Of a DNA stretch of 52,958 bases, positions 35,360-42,528 are shown one piece after another. The stretch lies in NCBI GenBank assembly GCA_002333405.1, contig DDBH01000002.1, forward strand, positions 29,435 through 82,392, read 5' to 3'. Each line of letters begins with the position of its first letter. Position 1 is the stretch's first letter. Both the position numbers and the translations under genes were made by a program. The notes beneath the pieces are model-generated. The model worked only from the letters and a program-made list of their open reading frames with translations. It was not told the origin of the DNA and made no database searches. Source of the DNA: Micrococcales bacterium UBA2037 (GTDB lineage: Bacteria > Actinomycetota > Actinomycetes > Actinomycetales > Microbacteriaceae).

Positions 35360-35878
35360 CTATCTAGTTGGTGATGCGGGGATAAACCCTGATTGCAAAA
35401 CTAGACCAGTGTCGCTGTTATTCGAGGTTTCAACACTCACTTGAACCTCGCCGGAAGACACCGTGGCCAGTGAGAACTCGGAGATTGCTCCGAGGGCTGA
35501 GTTGGCAACCAGGTTTGCGCTAGCAACCTGCTGCCCCTCTGCCTTTGCTGGGCTTGGCTTTCCGTAAATCTTGTTGCTTTCGATATCCAGCAAAACCGAG
35601 GCTGGGTTGGCAACCATGCCAAGTCGGTTTGCAGCATCTGCCAGGTTCTGTGGCGAGGAAAGTGATGAGACTTCCTCCTGAATGATTTGAACTTCGGTAG
35701 CCAGGTCTCGCTTTTCAAGCTTGAGTGAGCGAAGCTCGTAAGCATCATGGGTGAGCACCATGTTCAGGCCGATTTGTCCGACCAGCACTGCTACCAGGCC
35801 GATGATCAACACCGCGGCTGCCATGAGGCTGGGACGAAGCTTCTTTGCTTCATTGGCCGAGACCATGAAAATGCTCAT
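35360..35878 (-). CDS. FtsL-like septum formation protein
   Basis: This 172-residue bitopic protein occupies the ftsL position between rsmH and ftsI. It has a short cytoplasmic N-terminus, one membrane segment at about residues 17-40, a coiled-coil stretch (LRSLKLEKRDLATEVQIIQE region, about 48-75), then SPQNLADAANRLGMVANP, the LGM(V)xP block shared by FtsL/DivIC proteins. The C-terminal ~70 residues are low in sequence signal. It would form the FtsQ-FtsL-FtsB type complex that activates FtsWI. The ATG shares one base with the rsmH stop. Confidence 0.85.
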   Translation of the reverse strand: MSIFMVSANEAKKLRPSLMAAAVLIIGLVAVLVGQIGLNMVLTHDAYELRSLKLEKRDLATEVQIIQEEVSSLSSPQNLADAANRLGMVANPASVLLDIESNKIYGKPSPAKAEGQQVASANLVANSALGAISEFSLATVSSGEVQVSVETSNNSDTGLVLQSGFIPASPTR

Positions 35879-36837
35879 TAGATTACCTCTAGTTTTTCCG
35901 CTGCACGCAGCCTGGCCGAAGCCGCTCTTGGATTTTGTGAAAGTTCAATTTCGGTTGCTCGCTCCACTCCGCGAGTGATCACCGATAGCGCAGGTGATGT
36001 GCCAGGAAGCTGAATTGGCATCTCTACGGGAGTTGAAGAAACTGCGGCTGCTTGCATTGCGCGCTTGACGATGCCGTCTTCGAGTGAGTGGTAGGACATG
36101 ACAACTAGCCGACCACCAACTCGCAAGGTCTCGATAGCCTGTGGAACCGCTGATTCAAGGCCCCCGAGCTCATCGTTCACTGCAATTCTTAGTGCCTGAT
36201 AAATCCGCTTCGCGGGATGGCCAGAAGTCTTGCCCGGTGCTGCCGGAATTACTGAGGTGACAATCTGATTCAACTCGGCGCTAGTTGTAATCGCCTGATC
36301 GCGACGATGTTGCACTATGCGCTTGGCCACTGCGGCTGCATAGCGCTCTTCTCCGTATTCGCGGAAAATTCTTGTTAGTTCAGCTTCTGACTCGCGCGCC
36401 AACAACTCGGCAGCGGTCAGGCCCTCGGATTGATTCATTCGCATGTCCAGGGCGGCATCCTGAGCATAAGAAAAGCCACGGCCAGCATCATCCAACTGCA
36501 GGGAACTGACCCCAAGATCCATCAACACGCCATCAACCTGGTCAATCTTGAGCTCTTCCAAAATCTCAGCGATTTGGTCATAGGTTCCGGCTACCGGAAT
36601 GAAACGATCGCCAAATTTGGCAAGGCGCTCGGAAGCCAACTCCAGTGCCTGTGGGTCTCTGTCGATTCCAATAACTCGCAACCTAGAGTGCTGAGCCAGC
36701 AGCGCCTCAGTGTGTCCGCCCATGCCCAAGGTGCAGTCAATTACCACGGGTGACTCGCCTTCGAGGCCCGGACGCAAAAGCTCTAGGCAGCGTTCCAGCA
36801 TTACTGGAAGGTGAAGATCTGCAGTTGATTGAGTCAT
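35878..36837 (-). CDS. rsmH: 16S rRNA (cytosine(1402)-N4)-methyltransferase
   Basis: RsmH (MraW) methylates C1402 of 16S rRNA using S-adenosylmethionine. From the ATG at 36837 the protein is 319 residues and begins with the family start LHLPVMLERCLELLRPGL. SAM-binding VIDCTLGMGGHTEALL, GIDRDPQAL, DGVLMDLGVSSLQLDDAGRG and the C-terminal SYHSLEDGIVKR are visible. A TTG-started reading frame extends to 36939, but the added 34 residues are not like RsmH. It lies 111 bp after mraZ; that gap shows no promoter I can name. Confidence 0.96.
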   Translation of the reverse strand: MTQSTADLHLPVMLERCLELLRPGLEGESPVVIDCTLGMGGHTEALLAQHSRLRVIGIDRDPQALELASERLAKFGDRFIPVAGTYDQIAEILEELKIDQVDGVLMDLGVSSLQLDDAGRGFSYAQDAALDMRMNQSEGLTAAELLARESEAELTRIFREYGEERYAAAVAKRIVQHRRDQAITTSAELNQIVTSVIPAAPGKTSGHPAKRIYQALRIAVNDELGGLESAVPQAIETLRVGGRLVVMSYHSLEDGIVKRAMQAAAVSSTPVEMPIQLPGTSPALSVITRGVERATEIELSQNPRAASARLRAAEKLEVI

Positions 36838-36948
36838 AAGCTTTTGGGCCTTGCCCTGCACCTTGAACCTTGTCCGTCTATGAGCTTGGTTTTCATAGGT
36901 CCGACTTAGGGGAAGTAAGCCGGGACGGCCAAGGATCAAAGTGCAGGA

Positions 36949-37380
36949 TTAGAACAACCCAGGAATCACCTCCTGAGCTTGCGAGGCGAATGTTTCTTCG
37001 TTACTGGATAGATATGTCTGCCACGCGGCGGCATCCCAAATTTCAGCTCTGGACCCGACGCCGATGATTACCAATTCTTTGGTGAGGTCTGCGTATTCGC
37101 GAAGCAGTGCTGGTACAAGGACTCGGCCCTGCTTATCAGGGGTTTCATCAGATGCTCCGGATAGAAAAACTCTCAAGTAGCGACGAGCCTCTTCGGAGGT
37201 GACAGGTGCCTGACGGACCTTGTCGTGAACGTCCTGGAACTCCTTGGCGGAAAAGACATAGAGACAGCGCTCTTGGCCGCGGGTGATGACAACACCGTCT
37301 GCAAGCTCATCGCGGAACTTGGCCGGAAGGATGATTCTGCCTTTGTCATCGAGCTTTGGGGTGTGCGTGCCTAATAACAT
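36949..37380 (-). CDS. mraZ: Transcriptional regulator MraZ
   Basis: MraZ is a ring-forming DNA-binding regulator of the dcw operon it heads. From the ATG at 37380, with AAGGGGG just upstream, it has 143 residues, the usual length; the longer open frame to 37452 reads through the promoter and must be rejected. Two SpoVT/AbrB-like swapped-hairpin domains carry the DxxxR motifs KLDDKGRIILPAKFR and TPDKQGRVLVPALLR. Three direct repeats upstream are the expected binding site, so autoregulation is likely. Confidence 0.97.
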   Translation of the reverse strand: MLLGTHTPKLDDKGRIILPAKFRDELADGVVITRGQERCLYVFSAKEFQDVHDKVRQAPVTSEEARRYLRVFLSGASDETPDKQGRVLVPALLREYADLTKELVIIGVGSRAEIWDAAAWQTYLSSNEETFASQAQEVIPGLF

Positions 37381-37405
37381 GCAGCCCCCTTTCGCTCTAG
37401 TTATT

Positions 37406-37431
37406 CTCCACTTTACTCCACTTTCCTCCAC
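37406..37431 (-). promoter_or_regulatory. Three tandem MraZ-box repeats
   Basis: On the minus strand GTGGAG occurs three times in exact 10-bp register (CTCCAC on plus at 37406-37411, 37416-37421 and 37426-37431), separated by GAAA and TAAA. This is the layout of known MraZ operators: short G-rich direct repeats one helical turn apart, just upstream of mraZ. They lie directly downstream of a candidate -10 box, so MraZ binding would block initiation. Confidence 0.85.
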
Positions 37432-37461
37432 ATTAGATTGTTTTGCAAGCATTTATTGCAA
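37432..37461 (-). promoter_or_regulatory. Candidate promoter of the dcw operon
   Basis: On the minus strand TTGCAA (37461-37456) and TCTAAT (37437-37432) are separated by 18 bp. A second TTGCAA at 37443-37448 forms a near repeat with the first. The MraZ repeats begin right after the -10. This is the only well-placed promoter before mraZ, giving a 5' leader of about 45 nt. Confidence 0.5.
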
Positions 37462-37483
37462 GATTTTTGAATAATTTGGGAAA

Positions 37484-37509
37484 TAAAAAACCCCCGCCGA
37501 AGCGGGGGC
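37484..37509 (-). terminator. Rho-independent terminator after the DUF3040 gene
   Basis: On the minus strand GCCCCCGC and GCGGGGG form a strong stem around a TTCG-type tetraloop, followed by TTTTTTATT. This is the best terminator in the window. It lies 14 bp after the DUF3040 stop and insulates the mraZ promoter from upstream transcription. Confidence 0.93.
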
Positions 37510-37522
37510 TTAGAAGGCTTAT

Positions 37523-37870
37523 CTAGTCGTTATTGAAGCGCTGGTTCCAGCGATCTTCGAAATACGAGGGTCCGCCTGGCTCTTTGGTCGAACGCGGTGC
37601 CGATGGGAGTTGGAAATTACTGCTAGCGGTAACCAAACCGATCACCATCACCATGAATGCCGCTACCCCAAAAAACGCCACCTGCAGGATTACTGCGAAC
37701 ACTAGAAGGCCAAGACCGATTAGCGTTACCACCACTCCCAGCACCAACTTGCGGCCGTTCTTGTTGGACGAGCCAACCTCTCGAACGCGATTGGCGAAGC
37801 TGGCGTCCTCTTCGATGAGGTTGCGCTCCATCTCCTCGAGAAGTTTGCGCTCACGCTCTGATAGGGCCAT
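37523..37870 (-). CDS. DUF3040 domain-containing membrane protein
   Basis: This 115-residue protein begins MALSERERKLLEEMERNL, the hallmark of the actinobacterial DUF3040 family, followed by a charged stretch (EEDASFANRVRE) and two hydrophobic segments at about residues 45-90. The C-terminus is polar (SYFEDRWNQRFNND). The ATG at 37870 follows GGAG by 6-7 nt; the open frame continues upstream to 37903 with no support. The function is unknown. The family is usually encoded just before mraZ in Actinobacteria, as here, and is separated from it by a strong terminator. Confidence 0.9.
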   Translation of the reverse strand: MALSERERKLLEEMERNLIEEDASFANRVREVGSSNKNGRKLVLGVVVTLIGLGLLVFAVILQVAFFGVAAFMVMVIGLVTASSNFQLPSAPRSTKEPGGPSYFEDRWNQRFNND

Positions 37871-37914
37871 TGGTAATCTCCGTTCCTTATCAATTGTAAA
37901 CAACTGTGAGCCGC

Positions 37915-37920
37915 TAGGCT
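37915..37920 (+). promoter_or_regulatory. -10 box of a probable leaderless polyprenyl synthase promoter
   Basis: TAGGCT ends exactly 7 nt before the GTG start at 37928, with no Shine-Dalgarno sequence. TTGTAA at 37894-37899 is a possible but closely spaced -35 (15 bp). Confidence 0.5.
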
Positions 37921-37927
37921 ATCCCGC

Positions 37928-39028
37928 GTGGCTCAAGATTTTTTGTTAGAACTTGTTCAATCCAAGCTCGATGCCTTCTGCGATCAAAAACGCGAAGAGC
38001 TGACGAGCATTTCTGAGGACCTAATTCCCCTCATCGATTACACGCAAGCCCTACTGTCTGGGGGCAAGCGATTCCGGGCGCTATTCTGCTACTGGTCATT
38101 CGCCGCCCAGCACTCTAGCCCAGTGACAGAGGACCAACTTTCAATAGACAGCCCGATTGTTGGGGTTGCAGCAGCCCTGGAGATGTTCCATGCCGCAGCG
38201 CTTGTTCATGATGATCTGCTGGACCAAAGCGACACTAGAAGAGGCTCCCCCGCTATTCACAAGCGCTTCGAGACTCTCCACAAGCAAAATCAATACGTGG
38301 GCTCAAGCGAACGATTCGGAGTCGCAGGTTCTGTGCTTGTCGGAGATTTGATGCTTGCCTGGAGTTCCGAGATTTTCGGCGATGCACTACTTCATGGAGT
38401 AAAGGAGTCTGCCGAGGCAAGCTGCCGGAATGAATTCGGCAAAATGCGCTTCGAAGTGATGGCAGGTCAGTACCTGGATGTTCTAGAAGAAAACGCTGCG
38501 CCAACCCGAACCGACGGAGCTGCAGTCGCAAGGGCAAACCGCATCATGCTTTACAAGACAGCCAAGTACAGCCTCGAGGCACCGCTGCTGATTGGTGCAG
38601 CACTTGCCGGAGCAAAAGAAGGTTCACTCCAGCAGCTAAGTGATTTTGGTATCCCCCTAGGTCTGGCATTCCAACTCAGAGATGACGTTCTTGGGGTCTT
38701 TGGCGACCCGGAAATTACCGGCAAGCCTGCAGGTGATGACCTGCGTGAGGGAAAAAGAACCGTTTTGATTGCGCTGACACTTGAGACATTGCCGAAATCC
38801 GTAGCCAAGATCTTCGAGGAGCTGTTGATCTCCGGCGACATCGATGCCGAGCAGCTGGATTTCATGCGCCAGACGATCGAAGACTCAAAGGCTCTTGAAA
38901 AGACAGAGCGATTGATCTCCGAGCATTCCTACCGGTCGATTGAGGCCCTTGCCGCACTTGAAATTTCAGATCAGGGAAGAAACGCCCTGGCAAAACTTGC
39001 TGACCAGGTAATTAATCGAGCGAAGTAG
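37928..39028 (+). CDS. Polyprenyl diphosphate synthase (IdsA-like)
   Basis: This 366-residue trans-isoprenyl diphosphate synthase condenses IPP units onto an allylic diphosphate. The first Asp-rich motif is HDDLLDQSDTRRG and the second is QLRDDVLGVFGD; GGKRFRALFCYW is the IPP-binding block. GKPAGDDLREGKRT follows the second motif, as usual. Chain length cannot be fixed from sequence; geranylgeranyl or longer products for menaquinone or carotenoid synthesis are likely. The start is GTG. It occupies the place of idsA2 in the M. tuberculosis Rv2173-Rv2178c region (from memory). The stop lies one base from the convergent Rv2175c-like stop. Confidence 0.92.
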   Translation: MAQDFLLELVQSKLDAFCDQKREELTSISEDLIPLIDYTQALLSGGKRFRALFCYWSFAAQHSSPVTEDQLSIDSPIVGVAAALEMFHAAALVHDDLLDQSDTRRGSPAIHKRFETLHKQNQYVGSSERFGVAGSVLVGDLMLAWSSEIFGDALLHGVKESAEASCRNEFGKMRFEVMAGQYLDVLEENAAPTRTDGAAVARANRIMLYKTAKYSLEAPLLIGAALAGAKEGSLQQLSDFGIPLGLAFQLRDDVLGVFGDPEITGKPAGDDLREGKRTVLIALTLETLPKSVAKIFEELLISGDIDAEQLDFMRQTIEDSKALEKTERLISEHSYRSIEALAALEISDQGRNALAKLADQVINRAK

Positions 39029-39029
39029 G

Positions 39030-39368
39030 TTAGCCAAGCCCCTGGGCGGCCCGACGCACTGGCGCTTTGTGACCTGCCAGTAGCGCCGAAATCGGCTCAG
39101 TGCCGAGTTCATCGTTGACTTCGTACAGCCAGGTGATTGCATCTTGAAGACTTAGCCCCAAATCCAACAGAAGAATCATGGTTCCCCTGATGCTGCTAAG
39201 TGGCTCACCATCAACAATCAGATTCGCCGGCACCATTGGTTCTTTTTCAACCTTGTATGAAAAAAGAATGTGCTCGTCGATCAATCGGCGAACTTTCCCA
39301 GAAGAAATACCTAGAAGGTCGGCAACCTCATCAATGGTTAGCCACGCATCAACTTTGTCAGTTATCAA
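39030..39368 (-). CDS. Rv2175c family DNA-binding protein
   Basis: This 112-residue protein has an N-terminal winged helix-turn-helix (AWLTIDEVADLLGISSGKVRRLIDEH) and a C-terminal Rv2175c-type domain (RGTMILLLDLGLSLQDAITWLYEVND, cited in part: LQDAITWLY). The mycobacterial homologue binds DNA and is phosphorylated by PknL, which blocks binding (known). Here the N-terminal Thr-bearing extension of the mycobacterial protein is almost absent and no kinase gene is adjacent. The start is TTG at 39368, 3 bp after aroG, so it is in the aroG-plsC-ROK transcript. Confidence 0.88.
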   Translation of the reverse strand: MITDKVDAWLTIDEVADLLGISSGKVRRLIDEHILFSYKVEKEPMVPANLIVDGEPLSSIRGTMILLLDLGLSLQDAITWLYEVNDELGTEPISALLAGHKAPVRRAAQGLG

Positions 39369-39371
39369 TTC

Positions 39372-40712
39372 CTAGTTCCTTGCAGTTTCCACAAGTTGCT
39401 CCGCTACCAAAAATGCTAGCTCCAATGACTGCTTGTGGTTCAGTCTTGGGTCACAAACCGACTCGTAGCGCTCTTCCAGCGTCGTCTCGTCAATTTGCTC
39501 AGAGCCGCCAAGGCACTCAGCGACATCGTCGCCGGTCAGCTCAACGTGCAAACCACCTGGGTGGGTGCCAAGTTCGCGGTGAACCTCGAAAAAGCCCATG
39601 ACCTCATCCATGACGTCGTCGAACCGTCTTGACTTGTAGCCATTCTTGGTGGTCATGCCGTTGCCGTGCATCGGGTCCGTAATCCAGAGTGGGTTTGCAC
39701 CCGACTCCTGAGCTGCTTCAATAAGACGAGGTAGCTCGTCTCTAATCTTTCCAGCACCCATGCGGCTGATGAATGTCAGTCGTCCCGGCTCGCGGCTTGG
39801 GTCTAGCTTGTCAATCAGCTGCAGCACGTCTTCTTTAGTTGAGGTTGGCCCAAGCTTCACGCCAAGCGGGTTTTTCACTCGTGAGAAGTAATCAACGTGT
39901 GCGCCATCTAGCTGCCTGGTGCGCTCACCGATCCAAATAAAGTGACCGCTGGTGACATACGGGGCGCCCGACCTGGAATCAAGCCTTGTCAATGGCACCT
40001 CGTAGTCAAAGAGCAGACCCTCGTGCGAAACGAAAAACTCGGTCGATTTCAGCTCGTTGGCATCAATCCCGCACGCCTCCATAAAGCGCATCGCCCGGTC
40101 AATGTCCTGGGCAATATTTTCGTAGCGCTTATTCGCTGGGTTATCGGTAAAGCCTTTGTTCCACGAGTGAACCTCTCGAAGGTCCGCAAAGCCGCCGGTA
40201 GTGAAGGCGCGAATTAGGTTCAGGGTGCTGGCGGAGGTGTTGTAGGCCTGCATCAAACGGTAAGGGTCGTTCACGCGCGACTCTGGGGTGAATTCGTAGC
40301 CATTGACCGCGTCGCCGCGGTATGCAGGAAGCGTTAGGTCTCCCCTGGTTTCAGTGTCTGAAGATCGTGGCTTCGCGAACTGCCCGGCCATGCGGCCCAT
40401 CTTTACAACTGGCAGAGACGATCCGTACATAAGCACTACTGCCATTTGCAGCACGGTCTTGATGCGGTTGCGGATGCGGTCTGCGGTGGCGTCTGCGAAA
40501 GTCTCGGCACAGTCGCCGCCCTGCAAAATAAAGCCCTCGCCCTTTGCAGCGTCAGCAATGCGCTTTTTTAGCGTGTCAACTTCACCGGCAAAAACCAACG
40601 GTGGCTGCGCAGCAAGCTCCTGCTTGACCTGCTCAAGCAAAATCTCGCTGTCCCAAGTTGGTTGCTGCTTCGCCTCAAGGTTGAGGTAGTTGTCTAATCC
40701 GAACTCTTTCAC
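39372..40712 (-). CDS. aroG: Class II 3-deoxy-7-phosphoheptulonate (DAHP) synthase
   Basis: This is the first enzyme of the shikimate pathway; it condenses PEP and erythrose-4-phosphate. It is a plant-like type II enzyme with 446 residues. Motifs are FILQGGDCAETF (metal Cys), PAYRGDAVNGYEF, FFVSHEGLLFDYE, HFIWIGERTRQLDGAHV, GVKLGPTS and the late metal-binding PDPMHGN-like ITDPMHGNGM with HPGGLHVELTGDDVAECLGG. The start is GTG with AGGGAAG upstream. It supplies trpD in this window, among other aromatic pathways. Confidence 0.97.
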   Translation of the reverse strand: MKEFGLDNYLNLEAKQQPTWDSEILLEQVKQELAAQPPLVFAGEVDTLKKRIADAAKGEGFILQGGDCAETFADATADRIRNRIKTVLQMAVVLMYGSSLPVVKMGRMAGQFAKPRSSDTETRGDLTLPAYRGDAVNGYEFTPESRVNDPYRLMQAYNTSASTLNLIRAFTTGGFADLREVHSWNKGFTDNPANKRYENIAQDIDRAMRFMEACGIDANELKSTEFFVSHEGLLFDYEVPLTRLDSRSGAPYVTSGHFIWIGERTRQLDGAHVDYFSRVKNPLGVKLGPTSTKEDVLQLIDKLDPSREPGRLTFISRMGAGKIRDELPRLIEAAQESGANPLWITDPMHGNGMTTKNGYKSRRFDDVMDEVMGFFEVHRELGTHPGGLHVELTGDDVAECLGGSEQIDETTLEERYESVCDPRLNHKQSLELAFLVAEQLVETARN

Positions 40713-40718
40713 GCTTCC

Positions 40719-41405
40719 CTATTCTGACCTTGCAATTCTGTTTCTTACGGTCGAGGCATAAACATCCTCGTAGTCCTGATTACTCAATCGATGGATGCTG
40801 TAGATGATCTGATCTGCCACGGCCCGCAAAACTGCTCGTTCGCCTTCCATGCCGGCGAACCTAGAAAAGTCTAACGGCTCACCAATGACAACGCCGACGC
40901 GATGGATTTTTGGGTACTTCGAGCCAATCGGCTGCACTTTTTCCGTGTCAATCATTGCAACTGGGATCACTGGCACCTGTGCCTCGAGTGCCATTCGGGC
41001 AATTCCGGTTCTTCCTCGGTAGAGCTTGGCGGTCGGAGATCTGGTGCCCTCCGGATAAATTCCGAGCAGCAGACCTCGTTCTAGAACTCCCAAACCGGTG
41101 TTTAGGGAATCTTCAGACGCCTTGCCGCCGGAGCGGTCGATCGGCAGCTGTCCGGTTGATTTGAAGAACCAACGGATCAGGGCGCCTTTGACGCCCTTGC
41201 CCGTGAAGTAGTCACTCTTTGCCAAAAAAGTTACTGGCCGTCTGATTTTGAGAGGCAGAAAGATTGAGTCAACGAAGGAGAGGTGGTTGGAAGCGATAAT
41301 TGCCCCGCCCTGCTTTGGGATGTTTTCTGCACCCCGAACCCAAGGCCGGAACAAAATCGACAGAACCGGCCCAAGCACAAAGTTCTTTAAAAAGAAATAG
41401 GTCAT
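40719..41405 (-). CDS. 1-acyl-sn-glycerol-3-phosphate acyltransferase (PlsC family)
   Basis: This 228-residue membrane-associated acyltransferase makes phosphatidic acid for phospholipid synthesis. The catalytic motif is SNHLSFVDS (HxxxxD), with the second block FLAKSDYFTGKG and the glycerol-phosphate site YPEGTRSPT. An N-terminal hydrophobic helix is present (FFLKNFVLGPVLSILF). It lies 6 bp before aroG and 24 bp after the ROK kinase. GGAGA precedes the ATG. Together with pgsA at the right end of the window it covers two steps of phosphatidylglycerol synthesis. Confidence 0.93.
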   Translation of the reverse strand: MTYFFLKNFVLGPVLSILFRPWVRGAENIPKQGGAIIASNHLSFVDSIFLPLKIRRPVTFLAKSDYFTGKGVKGALIRWFFKSTGQLPIDRSGGKASEDSLNTGLGVLERGLLLGIYPEGTRSPTAKLYRGRTGIARMALEAQVPVIPVAMIDTEKVQPIGSKYPKIHRVGVVIGEPLDFSRFAGMEGERAVLRAVADQIIYSIHRLSNQDYEDVYASTVRNRIARSE

Positions 41406-41429
41406 GTCTCTCCAGTCAACCCCTAAAGC

Positions 41430-42380
41430 TTACCGAAGCGATTGCCTGGCCAGATCAGCGGCCCCAATTACTCCGGCCTGGTTAGAAAAGGTTGCCCCAA
41501 CAACTTTTGCAACCGGCCTAAAGCCGTTGGCAGGAACCTCAGCTTCAAAACTTCTTCTAATCGGGTCAAGCACCAACTCACCGGCCTCGGACAGGCCGCC
41601 CCCAATTACATAAACCTCCGGGTCAAGCGCTGCGGTGATGCTGCCCATGGCCTCACCCAAGTACTGACCCAAATCTTCAATGAGGGCACGAGCTCCGCTG
41701 TCTCCAGCCAAGAGTGCTTGGGCGATGTGCTGCCCGGTTAGTTGCCCTGCTGATGGCGATAGCTGGGCAAGCATTGCTGCTGCGGGGTCGTTGCTGGCCA
41801 CTAGCGCTTTGGCGGCATTCAACAGTGCCGTGCCAGAGGCATACTGCTCAACGCACCCCTTTCGGCCACAGCCACAGGGTCTTCCATCGCGGACCACACG
41901 AATGTGGCCAAGTTCTCCGGCAATACCAAATCCACCGCGTCGAAGCTGGCCGTCAGAGATGATTGCTCCGCCAACTCCGGTGCCAAGGGTGAGCATGGCC
42001 ATGTCCTTGGTGCCCTGACCCGCTCCGAATCGGAACTCGGCCCAGCCAGCTGCATTGGCATCGTTCTCGATAACAACAGCGAGCTTGGTTCGCTGTTCAA
42101 GTCTTTCTCTGAGCGGCTCGTTTCGCCACTTCAGGTTCGGAGCATAAAGAACGGTTGACCCAGTTGCGTCAATGAACCCTGCCGCCGCAACACCAACCGC
42201 TTCCAATTCCTGGCCAGCGGCGTCAGCCAGCTCGGTTATTAGCGAAGCGACAACCTCGACCATCTGATCCGGGTCTTGCGCGGGACTGGGGATTCTCTTC
42301 TCGAGGGCAACTGTGCCGGATGTGTCGACTAGGGCCCCGAGGACCTTGGTGCCACCTATGTCAATGCCGATGCTTAGCAA
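41430..42380 (-). CDS. ROK-family glucokinase
   Basis: This 316-residue sugar kinase has the ATP site IGIDIGGTKVLGALVD, ENDANAAGWAEFRFG (catalytic Asp), TLGTGVGGAIISDG, and the ROK zinc motif HIRVVRDGRPCGCGRKGCVEQ with three Cys. The pattern fits actinobacterial ATP glucokinase (GlkA-like). It has no N-terminal DNA-binding domain, so it is an enzyme, not a ROK repressor. The start is TTG at 42380. It heads the group ROK-plsC-aroG-Rv2175c and is divergent from the acyl-CoA ligase. Confidence 0.92.
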   Translation of the reverse strand: MLSIGIDIGGTKVLGALVDTSGTVALEKRIPSPAQDPDQMVEVVASLITELADAAGQELEAVGVAAAGFIDATGSTVLYAPNLKWRNEPLRERLEQRTKLAVVIENDANAAGWAEFRFGAGQGTKDMAMLTLGTGVGGAIISDGQLRRGGFGIAGELGHIRVVRDGRPCGCGRKGCVEQYASGTALLNAAKALVASNDPAAAMLAQLSPSAGQLTGQHIAQALLAGDSGARALIEDLGQYLGEAMGSITAALDPEVYVIGGGLSEAGELVLDPIRRSFEAEVPANGFRPVAKVVGATFSNQAGVIGAADLARQSLR

Positions 42381-42528
42381 GAAACTTCTTTCGTAGATGC
42401 TGAAGCCTAAATTTTAGAGGCATTCTTGGCTGCAATGAAGTCGGTAATTATTAGCGAGTTTATTTTTGGGACTATCTCCCACCTTTTTTCAGGTTAAAGT
42501 AAATGATAACTCGACACAGGGAGAAACA

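Noticed and set aside
36838..36939. Upstream extension of rsmH
   Set aside because: The 34 added residues start at TTG, are basic and unlike RsmH; the ATG at 36837 gives the standard N-terminus.
37381..37452. Upstream extension of mraZ
   Set aside because: It would translate the MraZ boxes and promoter; AAGGGGG before 37380 and the conserved MLLGTHTPK start argue against it.
42467..42490. TGGGA/TCCCA hairpin followed by a T-tract before the acyl-CoA ligase
   Set aside because: The stem is only 5 bp and no plus-strand gene lies upstream to be terminated.
42466..42528. Upstream extension of the acyl-CoA ligase
   Set aside because: It lacks a ribosome site, whereas AGGGAGA lies directly before 42529.
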